A stretch of 64,000 bases of DNA from Haemonchus contortus (Eukaryota > Nematoda > Chromadorea > Rhabditida > Trichostrongylidae): NCBI GenBank assembly GCA_000469685.2, contig LS997564.1, positions 42,550,240-42,614,239 on the forward strand. The letters are read 5' to 3'. Position numbers and translations under genes: made by a program. Positions 47,520 to 61,124 of this stretch are shown piece by piece. The notes below the pieces were generated by a model. It was not told where the DNA came from, did not search any database, and saw only the letters and a program-made list of their open reading frames with translations. Position 1 is the stretch's first letter, and the number at the start of each line of letters is the position of its first letter.

Positions 47520-47535
47520 GGGGGGGGGGGGGGGG
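47520..47535 (+). repeat. G16 homopolymer
   Basis: A run of sixteen G residues. Its exact length is prone to sequencing error. Confidence 0.85.
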
Positions 47536-47609
47536 CACACAGAACAGTGTTAGTATAACAAAAAATTGGCACGGTGTTACGGGGTGTGGTTGTGGTGGGG
47601 AGACGGGCG

Positions 47610-47867
47610 TTAGGAACGATTTTGGGTAATCGATCTGCCGCGCGCGGCGCACACCCGTTGTGGTGCAGTAGGAACGAAATTGTCGCGTCGCGGCGAGAGG
47701 GACGTCGCGCGCGGAGGAATGTAGCAGGATGCAGCGGCAGGTAAGAAATACAAGAACAAAAGAACTAGCAGTTGAATCATGCCGAAAATAATGATCGCAT
47801 ATCGATTGAGCTTCATGAAGAACGATAGAGCTGTAGTAATGCCGAACGAATGGTCCGCGACAGCCAT
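47610..47867 (-). CDS. Possible small membrane protein or 5' exon upstream of deaminase
   Basis: This frame starts MAVADHSFGITTALSFFMKL and has one strong hydrophobic segment (YAIIIFGMIQLLVLLFLYFL, about residues 23-42), followed by an Arg/Pro/Ser-rich tail, 85 aa in total. A short cytosolic tail plus one membrane span resembles a type II signal anchor, as in Golgi glycosyltransferases, so it may be a first exon whose continuation I could not find. It is on the deaminase strand and ends 164 bp before the deaminase ATG. Codon use looks coding-like, but there is no homology evidence, and an overlapping frame (47458-47928) is also open. Confidence 0.3.
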   Translation of the reverse strand: MAVADHSFGITTALSFFMKLNRYAIIIFGMIQLLVLLFLYFLPAAASCYIPPRATSLSPRRDNFVPTAPQRVCAARGRSITQNRS

Positions 47868-50189
47868 GTGCGGTGAACCGATTGCACAAAACCGTCCCTA
47901 GTGCCCGTCTCCTGGTGTTGCGTGGCATTCCGAGTCATACCAGCGAGAGTCAGTTTGCCTTAAAAGGGAAGGAGCACCGGGGGATGAGCGAGTTGAGGCT
48001 TTTCTCTTGAGGTTATCGTCTCACCCACCTTCGACTCCAACCTTCCCAAGGCTCAGCTAAAAAGGCTACATTCCTTTGGCTTAAACCGCGTAATAGCGCA
48101 CCTAAGGCCGTTGCCAACCGCCACTTCATCTCTGATGCAGTGCTAGTACAGACTTAACACCTAACCCTGTGTTATTTGCTGTTATACTAACACTGTGTGC
48201 TACCTAGAGACGGAACATTTGTGCGTCGGTGCATGCTCGCGGCATATGTACAAACGTATGTACCCATACTCTATGCCACCCCTTATCCCTGTGCCCCCAC
48301 AATTAAACTTTCACCGAAAATACCTTCCAAGGGCAAGCAGTAATACGTAAGCTTGGGGATAAAATAAGCAGAAGACTCGAAAGCAGCAACGAAAAAAATG
48401 AACGTCACCCGTTGTTATGAGATGCGATTCATCCTAGTGTATATAACTCGAGTGTCTCGATTGGTTTGTTCGGTGGTTGTGTGTGGTGCACGTCGGTGTG
48501 TACGTTTGACCTGGAATTCATAACTCCTGTTTCCGTTGATCTAATAGCATTCAAATTTGGTCGGAGTACAGGGTGCAGGATGGGAATGCTGATGGTAGGT
48601 AGCAGGATTAGACCACGTTCACGTGGTTCGGGTCGTGCGCAAAATTGTTTGTTTGGTCCCAGAGCGTTCAACTATGGTAGGAGAAGTGGGAACACTGACG
48701 ATAGGTGATAGGAAATGATAGCGATTAGTGCTGATGGCTGATAAGGCGCCTTAGAAGGCAAGAGCCACGGGGAGTGTTAACGGTGGAGCCATGGCACTTC
48801 AGTAGGTGATGTGGACCAAAATGCGGCCGTAGATGTTTGGTGATAGGGATTGACAGCAACTATTAGGGACCGATAGCGTGCCATAGGTGGCTCGAGCCAC
48901 TAGGTCCGTAACATCCTTCGTGTTGGCAATAGAACCTGGCTTCTAATTGATGATGTGAGACGTAACAAGGTTGTGGGTAATCTATGACAGGGACTGATAA
49001 CAACTGATGAGGGTCTCAGAGAGCAAGAGCAACCTACCAGTTGAAATCCTGACGCCTCTGGTATTTAGGAAGTAGCTTTGAGAGCTGTTATTTGACAAGA
49101 CGACATGGTAGAATAGGAAGACCTACTCTATCCAGCAAGTTTCATGAACCATGAAGAATCGCGAGTTCCCTTTTTTTTGATATCGTTTACGAGAAAACTT
49201 GTCCGACCTCCAATAATCTGGTATTCCCAACAAATGATATATCTGTTGAGAAGGGAATCTGCATGGATGATGCCATTCGATAATGGTGTGATTATGTTCA
49301 ATATGTAGAGCAGCAGATCCAGACTTCTTATCTAGACCCAAGCAAGCATGTTGAATATCATGCTCTGCTACTCCTGTGCAAAAATGGGGGTTCGAAAAGG
49401 TATAACTTGTTTCATAAGGAGTGACGGGTCAGCGATTATTTACAACTCTGTCATAAGATGGAGGGAAGCCCGACATCAGCCGGGCGATCCGACTCCGATC
49501 CCCTAAACTACGATTTAACACTCTATCAGGTAATTGTTGCAGGTAATTGTTCAGTAGTCATTCACCATGGGAGGGTAACTACTCACACTGGTCTTGGGAG
49601 AAACATGAACGAGGAGGCCTGCAGCAAGGGTAAACATACATCACCAAACTAAGGTTTAACACCCCTTTACTTGGAAAGCCTGATCAATTAGTAAAAACCT
49701 TAGAATAACGTGCTCTATGGCACTGGGCCACCACCACTTCGTAAGCAATGCTCGACCGACAATGCAATTAACAAAGCTCAGACCTGCTGTTTATTGCGCA
49801 GTTTTGTTGGAGTGGGTGAGCACAATGCGTTGGTCGGTCGGGGGTCTTTTCAAAGTGTTAGTTGGTTGTGATTTTGGTTTTATTGCCGGGACTTCAATCA
49901 TCGTCCCAACTGTGGATTATTCAATTAAGTTCAATTTTGCCCTTATTCCATAAATTGACTGGAAGAGTGATACTTTATTTTGCAGTTGTTTCTCGTAGTG
50001 CTAAGCGAAATAGATTTTTCCCGAAGAGTCGGGACTATGTGTAGACCTTTTTAAGTCCTCGTTAAACTTTCGCCGTATTTCACCTTTTTCCGACCAGTCG
50101 TTTCACTGTGGATCTTTGAAGATGTTCTTTACCTTTGTCATACTTTTTGCCCTTAGTTACATTCTCTTCTTAATATCGTTTTTCCAGGA
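47868..50189. other. Intergenic, no gene recognised
   Basis: This lies between the deaminase locus (-) and eIF5B (+). A block at 48540-48660 resembles the repeat in the citron intron (TTCAAATTTGG, GGAGTACAGG). The eIF5B leader acceptor TTTTTCCAG ends at 50187. No other structure was supported. Confidence 0.45.
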
Positions 50190-53100
50190 ATGCCGCCGAA
50201 AAAGGCAGCTGGGAAGAAGAACAAGGACGACGACTGGTGAGTAGCTGCACATTTTCCAATCACTGCCCGATATTCCTTGTCTTGTTTTGAGCTGGGAATT
50301 AGTTTCGAATTTATAGTTTGTGTTCTTAGGGATGACGAAGCTGCTGAGCGGAAATTAGCGTCATTAGCAGCAAAGAAAGATGATGACGAAGTAAATTGGG
50401 ACGATGAGAGTGGTGACGACATACCTGTCATGACGAAACCCGCTTCAGGGAAAAAAACAGCCTTTGCAATGCTGGTAACTATTCACTTAACTAGGATACT
50501 TATTAAAACTGATTTTGTTGCAATCACGAGAATATTGATTTGTATCTGTTTAGTTCTTTGGTGACTTTCTAAAAATTAAATGTCAATCTTTCTGATAGGA
50601 TTTTCTTTTGCATTTTTCAGGCAAAATTCTTAATCTTTTGAAAAGGGCGTTTGTGAAGGGATTACAATGTTTTACTCTCACAGAGGCTTCAAGAACTGTT
50701 GGCCTGAAAGAAGAGGTTGTTTTCAATGTGGCGAGAGTTGAGGCGTCACCTTATATGTTTAGTGGCATTCCAATTGCTCGAGACTGTTCTTTTTCATAAC
50801 ATCTGCGGCATCGTCCAATGGCCCTCTATTTTGTAACTATCGAAATCAATTGAGCGTTAAAGAGCAAACATTTGGATCAGTCCTGAAGCTGAAGAAAGCA
50901 AATGTTATTCTTTCTAGCACTAGTAATCGCTCCAGTAAACGTCGTTACCCTTTCATTAGCTACAGCACGCTTGCTCAAATCAACGTGTATGCTGTGGTGT
51001 AAGAATATAAATCATTTTGAGAGGCTTGCGGTTTGTAATACCGTAACCTCGTATCCCATTGGGGTGTCTCTCCGTCATAGGTGTTTCGCACTGGACGCAT
51101 TTATGGTAGTTGCGTTTTTCTGCAAGTACATTCGTAAAAAACAAAATATATGAATGAAAACGGACTAGTCTACATGTAAAACGTATCTCCTATGAGTGCG
51201 CCTGATGGTAAGTGTGCAACACGCTACATAAAGCTGTGTGCACTGCTTTGAATGCTTTGAAATTTCACGGTCCATGAAGGCATACGGCAATATAGATCTC
51301 ACCTTGAATGGTCATTGCGACCAAGTATCCTTCCCTTGTTAAAGATAGAGATACCTTTTTTAACATTTAGCGTATAGGGAATGGAATGATGCATGACTTG
51401 GAAACTGTAGTCAAAAGTTCAGTTATCGATCAGATTGATTCTGCAGATTACTCGCTTCAAAGTACATTGCTTCAAAGTGGGCTTTGACGGGTCATGGCTT
51501 AGCAGGCCAGCAAGCGCGTAGAAACCGCTAGTTCCAGCTGTAGCACTGGGGTTGGAGAGGCGGGGGGGGAGTTGGTAGAGAACACAAAAGCCCCAATTTT
51601 CTTCCCAAGCTGCGGGTCATTATGAGAACTCTGGGACCAATTTATGAACATAGCCTATTTTTTAGTCTCCGATCACGATAGTATTCCATTCATAAACGTT
51701 CATTACAAGACGCAATATTATGTACAACTTCAATTTTGCAGATGGATGATGATGGTGACGATGATAGCGACGCAAGGTCGGCATCAGATTCCGAAAAGAA
51801 CGAAGAGGCTAGTTGTTCGTGCTTGCTTTTCGGATATTATGGTTTTTCATTTTGCCCACAAGTGCTTTGCCCGTGAACGAGTAATAGGTTGATGCTTATA
51901 ATTATAGCGGATTTTTTCGCGGTTTCTTTTCTCCTAATATAATTTCTATATCTATTTCGGGTTTTCCATAAAAATAATCTTCTCTTTTTCCTTAACAGAA
52001 ATGTGCCTTGAAAATCGTCTCCATATCCCCACAGTATGCTCTGCTGCTTCGAGAAAGGTTGTAAGGTGGCGCAGTCATAAAGTGATCTCAATGAACTTCT
52101 CGGCGATGGAACAGTCGGCAAAAACCATGGAAGGGATGGATTTGCTCCTACTACGCCCTATCCACCATTAGAAGCTCCCATGAATTATCACGTCAACTGT
52201 CCGTTGGAAAATTGGCTAGCGAACGGAACTTACAACGAAATGGATATCAAGGCGTGGATCGCCTCCTTCAGAATCAAAACTTCTTCGCCTGAAGAGTCCT
52301 ACTGCCTAGCGAATGCTAAGCATGTTTGAAGTAGATGGTGGGAATGTTTCGGAGTGATTATTTGAACATTCTTTGCTAAATATTTTTTATAGTTTTCAAG
52401 TAAAATTTGCTGAAAATTCACAATAATTATGCAACAACCTAATATTATGTGAAAGCTCCTGAAAATCTGTGCGCCGCTGATTGTCTCCATGGGTTGAGCA
52501 GCTGTTAATTTCGTCGGCGAGCACCGATATTATGCTGGAAATCAAGATTTTTGCGTTCGAATGCCGCCTTCAAAATGCGAAAGTTTGTTTATTGAAAAAA
52601 CCGTTCTTAATGGCTGAAGTCTAGGTAGTCGAAAAGAAGCCTGTTTCACAAGACAAGAAACAGGAGAAGAAGGCTGAACCATCGGCTCAAGCAAAACAAG
52701 ATAGCAAGAAAAAGGCTAAGAAGGGTAAAAAAGTATGCATTTATATGATTTTGTTTTTGATTTTATTCGTAATTTATGTTAGGAGATATTTAGGGAAAGC
52801 AGGAGGAGGACGACGATCTAGATGCGATACTAGCTGATTTGGAGATGAATGACAAAGCAGCTCCTACCAAAGGCAAAAAGAAAGGTGGAAAGAAGGGGGA
52901 GCATGAGTCCACCCCAGTTCTTGAAGACAGTAAAGAATCAACGCCCGCAGTGGTGGAACCAACTCAAGGTTGTTACTCCATTTCTTAACTAGTTCTTTAG
53001 TTTTTGTTGTTTGGTTTCGTCGATTTTGTTATTTATTTTGTTGTAGATTTCTAGAAGAACTAATATACAGGAAATTGCCTTTCTTTAAATTAGTGCACAC

Positions 53101-56100
53101 TTATATTTTGCAGTTCCCACTCCACCTGAAACTGCAGAAACGGTTCAAGATGAAGGCAAAAAGAAAAAGAAGAAGAAGAAGGATAAGAAGAAAGGAGACG
53201 TAGATGAAGAAGAGCAAGCAGAGGAGAAGCCTTCAGTAGAGGCATCTGCTGAGGAGAAACCTGCTGAAGAGGTAAGGGACTTTCAACAATGGTGGTCAAA
53301 GCCAATCTTTGGATACTAAAGAAGAGAAATTGCTTGTTTTCATTTATTGCTCTCCATTCGCTATAGATCTGCGAATATATTTTCTTTTTTACTTATTTAC
53401 CTGATAATAGGCATTATTTAATTTACATATCTGAATATCGTTCTAAATTTTATACTTCATTACATGACAGGAGCTCTGGACCCTACTCGGGAACGTCTCA
53501 TACCTTACCGTTTTTGAAACAAAACTCTAATAAAGTTTCAGAACCACTTTTGATTTGGAAATTGATTCTGTAGTTAAATCTATGCTGATGTCCATATATA
53601 AGAAAGTACGTTCTGTTTTCTAGGAATCAAAAGAGCAAGGCGGTGGTGACATTGACGAAGCACATGAGGATGGTGATGATGATGCTGCTAAAGAAGAAAA
53701 AGACAAAAAGAAAAAGAAGAAAGATAAGAAGAAGGACAAAAAGAAAGACGAAAAAGATGATGGGAAGGGCAAGAAGAAGAAACATGTATGTAATACATTT
53801 AATTTTTTGGGTTTCTTTGCACACTGTTCTTACTTTTTATATTGGCAGGTGGATATGATCAAAGAGCTTCTACGTGCCAAGCAAGAAGCTGAAGAGGCTG
53901 AGTTGCGCAGGCAGAAAGAAGAACAGGAGCGTCTCGAGGCCATTGCTCGGGCTAAAGAAGAAGAGGTAGGCAGAACAATGTATTTTTGTGTGATTGTCTG
54001 AAATTTCCGAAGTTAACGGTATCTTGCTTCTGTTCTTGCGAAATGGTGGGTTCTAGGAGCGAATAGCTAAGGAAAAGCGAGAAGCCAGAAAAGCCAAGGA
54101 GAAAGCAGCCATCGAACGCAAGAAAGCTGAGGGAACATATATGACTGCTGCTCAACGTGAAAAGCAACGTATAGCTGCGGCTAAGTTGGCTGCAGCCGGA
54201 TGTGAGCATCCTTTTTGAATACGGAAATAAGTAGTGAATAATCGTGAAATTACATTTGCTCATAAACTAAGTGGTTGTTCATTTCAGTGACAAAGCCAGT
54301 ACCAACAGTCAATGAGCATGTGATTTATGCCAACCTGGATCGACGCGCTAAGAAGAAGTTGCAAGAACAGCGACAAAAGGAAAGGGAGGAGCAGCAAAGG
54401 CTTCAGCAGCAGAAGGAAGAGGAAGAAGCTGCCAGGCTGGCAAAGGGTTTGTTTCCAATACCTTTTCTATACGAAGTACTATATTTTCCAACATCTTTTT
54501 AGAAGTCTCAGTGACGCCTCCTTCGTCTAAGGAGGAGACTCCAGAACCTAAGTCGCCTGAATCGGTATGTTGCTTGAGCTCATGATCAGCAGTAAATTCG
54601 AGTAGTATGGACGATTTAATCATTTCATGAAACTGTGTTTACCATCCGGCGTCAAGTTTATATGAATACCCATCCTATTGAGAACGGCATTGAGGATAGA
54701 GGTCTTTTCATGAAGCTGCGCTTTATCTTTTTTTGGCCCCAGTAGCTCCTGCTAAAGGGCAACTCTAACACTTGCGACCAGTAAAGGCTATTACGTCTGG
54801 CCGTTTCGAAATTACTTAAATGACTCAAGTTTTTGCCAACCTGATAGATTGCAGAAAGCTTTGTACTATTCAACCCTCAGTCGAAAGTCGTATTTGTAGC
54901 AACGGTGTGTGATGTTAGACAGGGCAAGAATTTTCTCCGCGGGGTAAGAATCATTTTTAATTCACATAGCAAAGCGTTTGTGGCACTCTCGGGAAAATCC
55001 ACCGCACGGCAAGCACGAAGAGCCATCCCTCAGCCTAATAGCAAGCACCTTATTACGGCTTATAGTGATTACTAGTCGAAAGATTTTTTGTTCATTTTGA
55101 AAATGCGCTGTTTCTCTAAGGTGTGGCTCCCTTATATGTTTATAAAAGCGTTTCTAACACAAATATTTTTCTTTCGCTTGGCTCTTTTTCACCAACAGAT
55201 CAATTCAATGCGATATAGACCTAGCACGATTCGCATTGAAAACTTTTTGCTTACACCAAGTGCTGTTACAGAAGGAACCACTTGATGACTGGGAAATGGT
55301 TCTTCAAGAAGGTAAACAACAACAAGAAGCTGCGAATCGCGCTGAAGTTGAAAAGAACGAAGTTAAACCGGCACCCCTCGTTATTGAACGGTTGTCATCG
55401 GAGGCGAGGAAGGTATGTTTATTGGTTTATCTGCCCCTATTCTTTCCGTCGAATAATGTCTGATCATGTTAGAGCAAGGATGAAGAAACTGAAGAAGAAT
55501 CATCTGAAGAAGAAAGCTCGGAAGAAGAGAGTGAAAGTGAAGAAGAGTCGTCAAGTGAAGACGAGTCACCGAAGGCAAAACTCACAAAGGAAGAAGTTAT
55601 GGAAGCCGTGCGACAGCGACTAATCGTAAGTGGCGTGTCAAGTACTCCAGCATTGGAGACATTCTCAGTTCCTTACAAATCTTTGAATCTATTTCCCCAC
55701 AGAAACGTCGTGAACTTGCGGAATCCAAACGTTCTAAGGACAATTTACGCGCTCCGGTCATCTGTGTTCTTGGACATGTCGATACTGGAAAAACCAAAAT
55801 GCTGGATACTGTAAATTATTGTACCTATTTGGTTTTATTGAATTGTAGTAGTCCTTTGTCTTACTGCTTCAGATTCGACGAACAAATGTACAAGACGGTG
55901 AGGCGGGAGGAATTACGCAACAAATTGGTGCCACCCAGGTTTGATCCTTTTCGTGTAGTCCTATTATACTTGGTCCTTCAGCCCTTATTGTTCAGGTCCC
56001 GGCTGATGCGATCAAAGAACGGTGTAAGCAAGTAAGGGACTTCAATCCTGATGCGGTCAAAATTCCAGGCTTTCTCATCATTGACACACCGGGTCACGAA

Positions 56101-59100
56101 AGTTTTGCGTAAGGTTTCGAAATGATGAGCCAGACTTTGTTTTATTTTGGCGTTCGGACTTCGCTGCTCAACAGCCCATGACATGTTTGTATTATAGTAA
56201 CCTCCGATCACGTGGATCATCGCTTTGTGACTTCGCTATACTGGTTGTGGACATAATGCATGGACTGGAACCACAGACAATAGAGTCACTGAAGTTATTG
56301 GTGAAAAGGAAAACTCCGTTTGTCGTCGCCTTAAATAAAGTCAGTTTCGCAAGGGAAAATGGAACGATCATGTGTCAGGCCTAGAAAAAGCCTTGCCTTA
56401 CATTTTACCTTTGTCATATCTTAGTTTGATATTTCCAATTCTGTTGTATTAGTTTCAATCGAGGTTGAAGGCATGTGCCCGATAACGTGACCCCCTTCTG
56501 TTCCCTGACAGCTGGTGCTTATCATTAGAGGGAGCTAGAGGTCTCAGCTTCAAGTTATGAAAAAGTGCTAAATTTTTTACGCCCTTTGACTTCCCAGGCT
56601 CTTAGTTCATTTCGATTCTCAATCACTGCTTACGAAGTAAGCCAACAGAGTGCAGATACGGGATTTTGTCATATTCGGAGCGGCTTTGGCAACCTCTAGC
56701 TTCTAGTGAAAAGCGTATATCTGATTGGTCGGCGTGGACAAACAGGAAACGTAACTGAAAGAGCATTCTTTGACAGTTCTTCCAGCAGCAGCAGGAAATA
56801 TTTCTCTCTCTGGCAATATTTTCTAAGGCCAATTTCGAAGAGGCCCATCAAAGGAACCTCAGAAAATTCTCACCATGTATGACAAATGACAGAAAGCGTC
56901 CCCGTCAACGCTTTTTCAGACATTTTAAATTCTGACGTCGATCCATTCAGGATTCTGTGCAAACCTTTCACGTTTTCTTTTCATGACTTTTACGTTGCCT
57001 CATTCAAAATTCATTCTGTGATGGGTTTTTCTGTCTTTCTTCGTTTTGAACCGCACAAACTGCCTCTTTATTAATATTAGATTGATCGATTGTATGGGTA
57101 CGAATCGAATCCACGCAAAGATGTTTACCAGCATTTGAAATCGCAACCACAAAACACGCAACTAGAATTCAAAGAACGCTACGATAAAATTGTTGGAGAG
57201 TTCGCTGAGCAGGTACGTGGATTGAGCTTTTACTGGCTCATAATGGTTGTCGAGTGCACGGTCCTTCCTACTCCCACTCTTAGGGAGGATCACTTTTAGG
57301 CTCTCAACGTTTGTTTGTCCTACCAAAATAGGAACCTTGATGAGTACATCAGTATGATTCCGACTTCTGCTTACATGGGAGACGGAATAGGTATGATTAT
57401 ATGAATATTGAATGAATTGAGAAAGGTAGAAAGATTGTTGCTCAGGAAATCTCATGGCTTACATTGTTGGAACAACGCAAAAATATCATGCCGAGAAACT
57501 GGCGTTCAGTGAGGAGTTGGATGCTACCGTAATGGAGGTGAAAGCGATCCCAGGGCTTGGAACAACAATCGATGTGATTCTCGTGAACGGGCGTCTGAGA
57601 GTAGGCGACATTATTGTAGTCACTGGTACTGAAGGCGCAATAATGACTCCGATTCGAGAGCTTCTGATGCCGCAACCACTGAGAGAGCTTCGAGTTAAGG
57701 TATCTCTTCACCTTTCAGCAACAACTTTACTACTTTTCTGGTCTGTTTCTTTTTACATTTCCCGGTTTGAATTTATAACACATAGTGGTTTCGTATTGAA
57801 TTGATTTCTCAGTGCTTTTGCTGAATCGTTTTAGAACGAGTACGGGCATTATAAAGAGGTACAAGGTGCACAAGGAGTGAAAGTTTTAGCCAAAGGTCTA
57901 GAGAAGTGCTTGGCGGGCCTTCCGTTGTTTGTCGCTCATAAGGAAGACGAAATCGACTTACTCAAGTAAGTCTTTGAAACCTAGCTGGAACTTTTCTCTG
58001 TGGTTAATATCCCCCTATCATTTCAGAAACGAAGCGGAACAGCAACTGAGCCGAGCGCTCATGGCCATAAAGAAAAAGCCTGAAGGAGTATACGTGCAAG
58101 CAAGTACCCTTGGGTCTTTGGAGGCTTTGTTGGAATTCTTGAAAACACAAAAAATACCGGTGAGTATGCACTCTTTTCTCATGATCTCCTTATTTATTCC
58201 ACTCCCTACTCCTTATGGCAGATTTACATGTATCTATTGTCGCGAGCGCAAAGCTTAACCGTACGCGACTATTTGCTTGTGCGTCGCTACGCGAGAGTTA
58301 GCTAGTTGATCTAGTCCACTACTTGGATGCTGTTTTTTATTAGGAATCCTGGCTGAGCAAGCCAAGGTCCAGTGACCAATGACAATTCTTTTGCCTACTG
58401 TCATACGTTCGCCTTCCTGTACCACGTGACTTCCCCAGGCAAACCTCTTACTTTGCACGCACTATTGATGCGCTTTGTGAGCGGAGGATCTCATGTAACT
58501 TCCATTATCATACCTGCTTAAAAGCGGTGGCTAGAAAGCATAGCGGGTTATACATCGGCTTTGTTGATGGAATCTCTTTTTTGTTTTTTTTTTTAGTACT
58601 CAAACGTCAATATCGGTCCCGTTCACAAAAAAGACGTCCAAAAAGCTGCAGCTATGCTTGAGCACAAAGCTGAGTAAGTCGACTGGTAGTTTTCACGATA
58701 GGTTTTATTGTTTATTCAAGAAAGTATTGTAAGAAATTCATCTGTTATGTCAGGTATGCATGTATCCTTGCTTTTGACGTGAAGGTGGAACGAGAGGCGC
58801 AAATGTTTGCCGATCACGAGAAAGTGAAGATTTTCCAAGCTGATATCATTTATCACTTGGAAGATAACTTCCTCAAATACAGGTCCGTTTGAAGTGGTTT
58901 TTTTAATCTCAGGGGATTCATTGATAGTACTGTCCTTTAGGGAAGAGCTACGACTGAAGGCGCGCAAAGAAAATGAGCATTTGGCTATTTTTCCTTGTAA
59001 ATTACGTATTCTCCCACAGCACGTGTTCAATGCTCGAAATCCGATTGTATGTGGAGTAAACGTTGAGGCGGGACAACTCAAGAGAGGAACACCGATTTGT

Positions 59101-60269
59101 GTGCCAAGCAAAGAAGTAAGCTGTCATGACGTTGCACGAGTCTTTTTATACAATTATTCACTTCAGTGTATTTTCCTGGGTGCTGTTGCGTCGATAGAAA
59201 GGAACCATGAGGAAGTACAAATTGCTAAGGCAGGAGATGAGGTATGTTGTCATTTTTATTTCGCTGGTCCACATAAGAGAGGGGCTAATGAACAATATGT
59301 TCGCTACGTGCATGAAAAGCATAGAATATTCTTTGTCGGTGATAGGGTTTTCGAAACATGGCCGCCTTCTGTCGTGAACTAGCAAGCTACGCATGGCTTA
59401 GATTGCACAGTTCCGTGGCTCAGATGTCATCCAATTTGAGGATATCCGTAGTAAGATTGTATGGCAACTGAGGAGTGTAACTACGATAACCATATTTTTT
59501 TCTCAGAACAGCACGGTACAAAATTGTTGGAGACTATGAAGAGTAGGGTGCTTCGCGACCCTCGAGCAAGTATTATACATCTGATGTGGCAGAAACTTTG
59601 GGTTTTTTAGCGGAAGCGTAGCCGGGCTTCTTTCGTCCTTGCTCTCATACCCCTCCCCTTACTTCATCCCTATCGCCCCGCCTCCTGCAATTCACCAACA
59701 TCATCGAAGTATCACTTCCGTGCTGATGCGATCCTTATCGATTCTGTAGAACTCTCTTGACAATTGTTTCCAACAGAGAGTGTGTTATAATTGTTCTTTG
59801 ACTTTCACATTTTTAGGTGTGTATCAAAATTGAAAATACGACCGGCGAAGCACCAAAACTGTACGGACGGCATTTCAACCACGAAGACATACTCGTCAGT
59901 AGGGTAAGCAGTCACTTTTTGAGAAGTATTGTTTTTTGGAAACTCTTATGCGGAAAGGCGCTTTCATAGTATCGTCCACGAAAGGGGAAAAGAGTTTTGC
60001 GTTTGCTCCTTATCGTAGAAAATTGCTTTCATAGTGAGAGGGTCGAGTTTATGCCGCGGGGCCAAGAGTTTTATGTCATATTTTCTGGGTGTAGCCTAAA
60101 CTCCTCGGTTAGAGGTGGAACTGGCTTACCACTGTATCTGTTTTTTCTATACTTTTCTCAGATCACTCGTGAATCGATCGATGTTTGTAAGACGTACTTC
60201 CGAGATGATCTCAATCGCAATGATTGGCAGCTGGTCGTAGAACTCAAAAAGCTTCTAGATATAATGTGA
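50190..60269 (+). CDS. iffb-1: Translation initiation factor eIF5B
   Basis: Twenty-eight exons, about 1152 aa: 50190-50236, 50330-50474, 51742-51807, 52625-52732, 52794-52968, 53114-53271, 53624-53785, 53849-53965, 54057-54201, 54288-54446, 54503-54564, 55272-55412, 55473-55625, 55703-55810, 55873-55938, 55996-56108, 56198-56339, 57081-57212, 57300-57390, 57446-57699, 57835-57965, 58027-58159, 58597-58673, 58754-58882, 58941-59115, 59167-59241, 59817-59903, 60162-60269 (TGA). The N-terminal half is Lys/Glu-rich and low in complexity, as in animal eIF5B. The GTPase begins near residue 560: G1 GHVDTGKT, switch [11 protein letters not shown]3 DTPGHE, G4 NKID (split by a 741 bp intron), G5 SAYMGDG. 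Domains II-IV follow. Function: GTP-dependent joining of ribosomal subunits at the end of initiation. The ATG is two bases past a TTTCCAG acceptor. Exon 3 would use a GC donor (GAG|GCTAGT), the weakest junction. Confidence 0.96.
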
Positions 60270-61124
60270 ATTTGTGTGAATATTGAGATGATTAGCTTAA
60301 TTCGTTTTCTCATAGTTTTAGCCATGAAGCCTTGTGGAGTCCCTGTTACGGATTATTTTTTGCCACTTCTTTTCTTTTTCTGGTTTTTGAGCTGTTCAGC
60401 TGTGCTCATTGAGTCTGTCTGAGTGATTTCTGTGGTTCTCGTTAGTTTGCTCTGAATGGGGCCGATATCCGGTTGAATCCTATTAACTGTTGCTTATGTT
60501 GTTTTATCATTTTCGTTCATTTCGTTGCAATCGATGGGTTGTTTTTCCGTGGTGATTTGCTTATCATTTCTAATCTTATCGGTTTTGACGTGGAATTCCA
60601 TCATAACACTTGTAGTAAGTGCACCCCGTTGTTCGTTTCTCGATACGTTTTGAAACGGAGCTTGTTGACGAGTAAATTATTACGGCTAGTCGATTTTGAT
60701 TGCTACCATTCTGATTGTACGCAAACAATAGACTATCTAATTATTCGTTAACGATTGCATATTTCGTACTATGCATAAGTCAATGATCAAACAACCGGAG
60801 AAATTGAATGAGTTGATGGTTGATGTAAGGGCGCAATGATGCTCCAGGAAGGTAGCGCATTCCCTTCCATGGAACTGCGTCGATTGCAGGCTTGTGGCTG
60901 AAATCTGAATGGTATAATAGTGGGTGTAATTCGGAATTTCACTACGTATAATTATTATTTCATTTTATCGAGTATTTATTGTGTTTACATAAATTTTTTT
61001 CGAGTTCAATTTTACAGCAACATCTAATTCACAATTAAACCTACTTTGTTATTTTGAGTTTTCGTGACGGAGTAATTTTTTTTCTCACAGCGCAGCAGAG
61101 CCGATCCGGGTGAATAATCTTTTA
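60270..61124. other. Intergenic, no gene recognised
   Basis: 3' flank of eIF5B. A TTCTCACAG acceptor ending at 61090 leaves a 34-base leader before the next ATG (61125). The frame at 60473-60751 has no recognisable product. Confidence 0.45.

Noticed and set aside
47458..47928. 156-codon minus-strand frame
   Set aside because: Low-complexity Pro/Ser/Cys composition, includes translated poly-G/C, and overlaps a frame with better membrane-protein character.
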